DNA from: Symbiodinium natans
Taxonomy: Eukaryota; Sar; Dinophyceae; Suessiales; Symbiodiniaceae
Reading direction: 5' to 3'
Assembly: GCA_905221605.1 (NCBI GenBank)
Contig: CAJNDS010002424.1
Span: 536,709 to 600,708, forward strand
DNA length: 64,000 nucleotides
The notes under the pieces were generated by a model that was given only the letters and a program-made list of their open reading frames with translations, ran no database searches and was not told the origin of the DNA. Both the position numbers and the translations under genes were made by a program. Numbering within the stretch: position 1 is the first letter of the stretch; every line of letters begins with the position of its first letter. Below are positions 59,301 through 64,000 of the stretch, piece after piece.

Positions 59301-62300
59301 GGTGCCCATGTTAGGTCCTAGGGGCCTCACAAGGGCTTACAGGAGGTGGCCAGGGCACATGCGCTACCAAACTCGGAAGAATCCAGGGAGTCGCTGTGAC
59401 TGGTTCTTAGGGAGGTCTCTGAGGTCTCCGATGTTTCAGGTTCCGGGCTCAGGGTGACACGGGCTCACACTGACACTGGGGGAGGTGCATGGGAGTCAGG
59501 GCAGCTTCTCTGCATGTGCAAGCTCCAGCTCCTCCTCTGTCTTGCAGTCCAGGAGCAGCGGCTCAGCGACCGTCTCAAGGCCGTGAGAAGCCTTCATGCT
59601 CATGATGGCATCTGGATGAATCAAGGGTGTCAGGGTGCTCACAGGGCTCAGGACTTCCGACATCAGCTCCTGGCGCCACGTGAGGCACACATGGCGAAGG
59701 CTCCGAAAGTCCGGGCCGACGCAGTGCGGCTTCTGCGGATCGGCTTTGAGGGTTTCTGCAAGGTGCCCAAGGGATTTCAGCAACGTGCTCAGACAGGGAG
59801 CCTCAGAAGCCTAGAGGAGAGGAGTCCCCCCCGCACCTCACAGCGCTCTTGGACTTCCTTAGGACGCCTTTAAGCAACTTCCGAGAGAGGCCGACGAGCG
59901 TGCGGCGCGGCAACTGCTTCCCGAGCTGAGACCCCAAAGTGTCGACTCTTGAAGGCTCCAGGCTCGAAGGACCCAAAAGGGTGCAGACTGCCAGGGCAAA
60001 AGTTCGAAGCCCATCACGCAACGCGACTTGTGGCTCGGGAGCGCGTGAGGCCAAGGACATGCCGGCCTCGGCACGTCGGGTCCACCTCCCTTCCCTCCCT
60101 TCCCTCCCTTCCTATCATCTCAGAGTGTTAGGGTTGAGGGTTTAGGGTCCGAAGTGCTGAAGACCTGCTTTTAGAGCGCGCCCTTTGAAACCCGGGGCTC
60201 ATGGCCAGGGGCTGCGGCGCATGTGTCCATAAAGCCCAGGGAGCCCATGTGCCCCAGGCATGTTGGGGCTCCCGGGCTGCGCTTCTCCCAGTCCTTCCTA
60301 GTGATTCCGAGCGCGCACTCCTAGGGGATTCCGGGGATTCCTCGTGCGCGCCTTCAGGGGCACTTCGATGACGCGGGGACGCGCGAGCCAGCCGAGCCAG
60401 CCGGCCGCATGCAGAGCTTTCAGGTGGCTCAGGAGCCAGGGAAGGAGTGCTTGCAAGTAGGGTTGCGGCTTTATAGGGCCTTTAGGGCCTTTAGGGCTTA
60501 GGGGGGTACCCACCCCTTCTTCCCCGGAAGAAGGCCGTGGCAACTCAATGACTTCCATAGTCGACAGGATGGGAGGCTATTTGAGCACAGCTTCGAAGAC
60601 CCGGCGCGCGTGCTGGTGAAGCTGCCCCCAAGCCGTCAAAGCCTTAATGGGGTATCCCGTACTCCGAAGACCAGTCGGCCAAGGGGTTTAGGGTTTAGGG
60701 TTTAGGGTTTAAGGCGGCCTGAACCAACCGCCCTAAAAGTCCGAAACCGCGAGGAAAACTGACTCAAGGCTCTCCGCAAGAGAGCCGTGCCCTCGACAGG
60801 CTCCACATACCTCCCGTGCCTCGGAAGGGTCAACAAAGTGAGGCTCACGGGCTCACGGCACACCCTTTTCCCACAAGCCCCGAAAAAACTCCAATCTGGC
60901 CCTCGCAGCCCTCGAAGCTTAGAGCGGCAGATTGAGGCGCGCTGGGCGCAGCAGGCTCAAGTGCTGAAAGAACGGCACGCTTTCAGTTTTCATTCAAGTC
61001 TCAAGACCTCACCCCCGCGGCGCCCCTCATCCTCAGGTTCCTACGCCTCGGTGAGCTCTCACACCGTTTTTGGGCACTGCTCTAAGACTGCTCTTGCCTG
61101 TGAAGGCTCAGAGGCTTCAAGTTCAAGCCACTCACTAGGCTCAGCAGGGTGTCCCGGACTCATCTCTCACGCTTGGTCCACGCACTCCATGGGAGAGGCC
61201 CGAAGGGAGAGAATCAGAGGCTCCATGGGTAAGTTAGCAATAGTTAGCAATAGTTAGCATGCGGTTCTTTGGCATGTTTCGGGTTCACCAAGTCTCCAAA
61301 AATGTGTGGAGAATTTTGCAGGAGCCGAGGCCACGTAGAGCCTGGCAGCTGCTGCAGAAGGGAATGGAAAGGCCCCTTTGAAAGCGCAAAGGGGTCAGGG
61401 TCCGCTGTAGTGTTTTGGGATTAACTTGGAACCGCCTTTAAGATCACACCCCGAAGTCCCAGATCTTGGGCTCGGCCCCCGGTTGTGCACCGAGCAGCCT
61501 CCAGAAATGCCCATGAGACCCATCAGCCAGAAACACAGAGGCACGCGCAGCGCCCAGAGAGGGGCGTCGGTGTCGGCGGCTTCGGTTTCGGCTCACTTGG
61601 GGCTTCAGAGGCACCCGATGCACTCTCGCAGCCCCTCGCCTTCCGGGGCATGCCATTCCTGGCATGTCCCCGAGCCCACGAACGCCCAGAACCCAAGAAG
61701 CCCTAGCCTAAAGTGCCTTTCAGGACGCTTCAGGATGTCACGACACAGGAGGTTGAGGACTCGAAGAAACCTAAGGTACTCCACTTCATCACGCCTGCGC
61801 CCCCTGGCGCCTGCTTAAGCACCCGCCTGCGCACTCGTGCCCGCCGTAGCTCAACAACTCCCAGGATCCTTAAGGGGAGACGCTGGTGCCGACATGGGAA
61901 CTTGTCTGGAAAAAATGCGCAATATTCACACAACAGGAGAAGCTTCCTTGCACAAGTAGGAGGGGCAGGGGGCTGCAGACTGCACAAGCGGCAAGGGGTC
62001 CCTTGTGGTCCGGAAGTGGCTTGGGTGTGCAGTGCAGCATGGCCCTTGTTCCGGGACGCGATCGGGTGATCACGGCATGCCATGGGCTACCCCAGAATTT
62101 TGATGACAGCCTCGTTTGGGAAGCCTCAGGTTGCGTAGGGCTGCAGCCTAGGCCTAGACACCTTCATGAGTTTGTGAGGCTCTGGTCCATGGCCTCCACC
62201 AAGCTGTGGCGATGCACATTGCAGTTGGCACAGGTGCTTTCTGTGTTCAAGGAGCTCACAAAAGCCAGGGACCCCTTGAAGCTGCAAGGACGAACGACCG

Positions 62301-64000
62301 GAATTTGATAGGCTTCATAATGCAAGTTCGAGGACCTGCGAGGCAACTCACTTGTCGATGTTTTCGTAGGTCCCAGCTCAGCACAGAGCACCTTGCGCCG
62401 GATGAACGCATGCCGCGCCCAGAATCCGAAGCGGCGAGATTGTCTCATCAACCCTGCAGGCTGCAGCCTGCGAAGACCGGCCCACCAGAGACGTCTCAGT
62501 GGCTGATGCGCCGCATGAGCCTGCACGGCGCACGGGACTCAGGGGATTCGAAGGTGGAGGGGTGCACCGGAACCAGAGGACACTGCAAAGGACACAAAGC
62601 CAGGCTTCCACAAGGATGCCAATGCCGCCCGGGCCGCAGCGCTAGGGTGGAGGGCAGTGAGGGCAATGGGACAATGGGCACAGCAGGCGCTTGGCATCGG
62701 GGAACAACAGCCTGGCGGGTGGGGCGTGTGTGGCGTGTGTGGCGGGCCTGGCGTGCGTGGCGGGTGTCACATATACGTCTGCACAACAAGTAGGGGGAGG
62801 GCCACTGAAGAGCCCCTCACATCTCTCACCGCAGCGCTCACAAGCTGGCTACGGACGCATGCTTCAGGTACTCCGGAGTGGCGAAGCTAGTGTCTTACCA
62901 TCAAGCGCCCGCTGACGCTTAAGCTAAGCAGGTACCAGAGAGGGCCCCCTTTTTTGAGGCTTCAAGAGGGGGATGAAGGGGCTCCCAAAGGCCACTAAAC
63001 CCCCAAGCCACTACCAGCGCTCAGAGCTGGGGAATCTGTTGAAGCCCTCAGGTCTCCAACGCAAGGCACTTGCGATGAAGGAGTCACAAAACTTTTCAAA
63101 ACCTCAGCAGCTACCACACATTTTGCCCCAAAAACAGCTTTCCTATATAACTCGTTCTCAAATGTCTGCGAGCTCTGGGCAAAGATGCTGGCGGCTCTGG
63201 CAAACCAGAGCCCACTGAGCAAATGGCCGAAGGAAGTAGCGCAGGGCGGGCTAAGGACACATCGAAGCTCCCAGAAAACCCCCGTCCGCCGTGATCTCAG
63301 GAGCATCCCAACAAGAAACTGTGTGGGGCAAAGGCAAGGCTGGAACGCCAAGAGGTCCCGCTCTTGATTTCACTTCAGGCTTTTCCATCAGTTTTGGCCC
63401 TCGGGCCCCCTCAACCTCCTAGGCTAGGCTGGCATGAAGTTCAGCCTTGCCTTCGTGATCAACTTGTGGGACAAGGCCTCAAGAGTTGCGGGTTGCTCAG
63501 TCCCACGGCATGATGCGAACTTGGACGTTGCAATGAGTGCGGCACATGACTCTCTCAGTAGAAAGTCTTGCCCGTGCACTGGTGGCATAGGGCAGATGTC
63601 GCGGATGCTTGGACCGTGGCGAGTGCCTGTGACCTCACGACAAGGCATGGCAATCCTGCAGCGGGCCCAGAGCCACAAACTGTGAGCTTGTGCCCAGAGA
63701 GCGCCAACCATGCCCTGCTTTTGCTGGCCCAAGCAACTTGGGCGCTGGCGAAAGGTTCGGCCTCACCTGTCATGAACAAAGCCATGCCGCGATGCCGAAG
63801 ATCAAGGCTCTTCAAAGCCAAGCCGTCGAGCGATATGGCGCTGCCGCAACATCAGCGTGCCAAGGCTCAAACAACGGCAAGATGCCAACGGTGCCAACAA
63901 GTCCTTGCAAAAAGCGCTGCCACTTCGTCGAAGTCCTTCATGTCTGCGCCCAGCCATCATGAACAAAAGCCTTGCGAAGATCCTACATGAAAGAGCTCTA
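56400..64000. other. Array-free region, no recognised gene
   Basis: Only isolated telomere-type fragments (60127-60148, 60682-60712). Many overlapping open frames occur on both strands. The longest are plus 58429-59112 (227 codons, no ATG at its 5' end), plus 58101-58673 (190 codons with an ATG, MPSPSELKNLHFQILQLKG), plus 62206-62793 (195 codons), minus 58275-58790 and plus 60787-61257. None shows a motif I know, and the frames overlap on opposite strands, so most are chance. I see no exon/array alternation like that to the left. It may be intergenic DNA, a decayed mobile element, or genes with longer unfamiliar exons. GTGTGGC-type short tandem repeats lie at 62722-62765. Confidence 0.4.

Overview
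This is nuclear DNA from a eukaryote, most likely a dinoflagellate alveolate. Evidence for this: plant/alveolate-type TTTAGGG repeats; exons separated by short introns whose 5' ends are GC, GA or GT and whose acceptors are followed by G (AG^G), a pattern known from dinoflagellates; GC-rich codon third positions; and every gene I could identify lying on the minus strand, as expected for dinoflagellate unidirectional gene blocks. Almost no long open frames exist, because coding sequence is cut into pieces of about 20-380 bp.

From about 0.87 kb to 55.8 kb the sequence alternates between 'islands' of unique sequence (50-300 bp) and arrays of TTTAGGG/CCCTAAA with degenerate variants. Many islands are minus-strand exons, so the telomere-type repeats fill introns of ordinary genes and do not mark a chromosome end. 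Reading the islands in order from right to left gives: (1) a gene with two double-stranded-RNA-binding domains (ATG at 53413, possible stop at 45028), one domain reconstructing from six exons in perfect phase, including a 23-nt exon; (2) a probable RNA-binding-type gene with a KGKGKG tract and a cold-shock-like module (about 44.8 to 41.7 kb); (3) unassigned minus-strand exons (about 41-31 kb); (4) a secreted-type gene with PAN/apple-like Cys exons, many N-glycosylation sites, a GPS/GAIN-like segment and a Thr/Ala mucin repeat (about 27.3 to 24.0 kb, perhaps from 30.6 kb); (5) a very fragmented armadillo-repeat locus (about 22.8 to 5.8 kb); (6) a TKL-like protein kinase N-lobe up to the HRD motif (about 4.1 to 1.17 kb), whose C-lobe must lie beyond the left edge.

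The introns also hold at least six families of short inverted-repeat elements (called here M1-M6). One, M3, essentially is the intron it sits in, and several M1/M2 copies are split by telomere-type arrays. Direct duplications of exon sequence flank several telomeric introns. Together these suggest intron gain by insertion with duplicated AG|G target sites (introner-like), with telomere-type DNA as the filler.

From about 55.8 kb to 64 kb the telomere-type repeats nearly disappear. This part has no domain I recognise, only overlapping open frames on both strands. Because the DNA is GC-rich, many islands are open on both strands; strand and product calls for unrecognised islands are therefore weak, and I say so where it applies. 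Many open frames in the window do not begin with ATG; starts are claimed only where an ATG was read.
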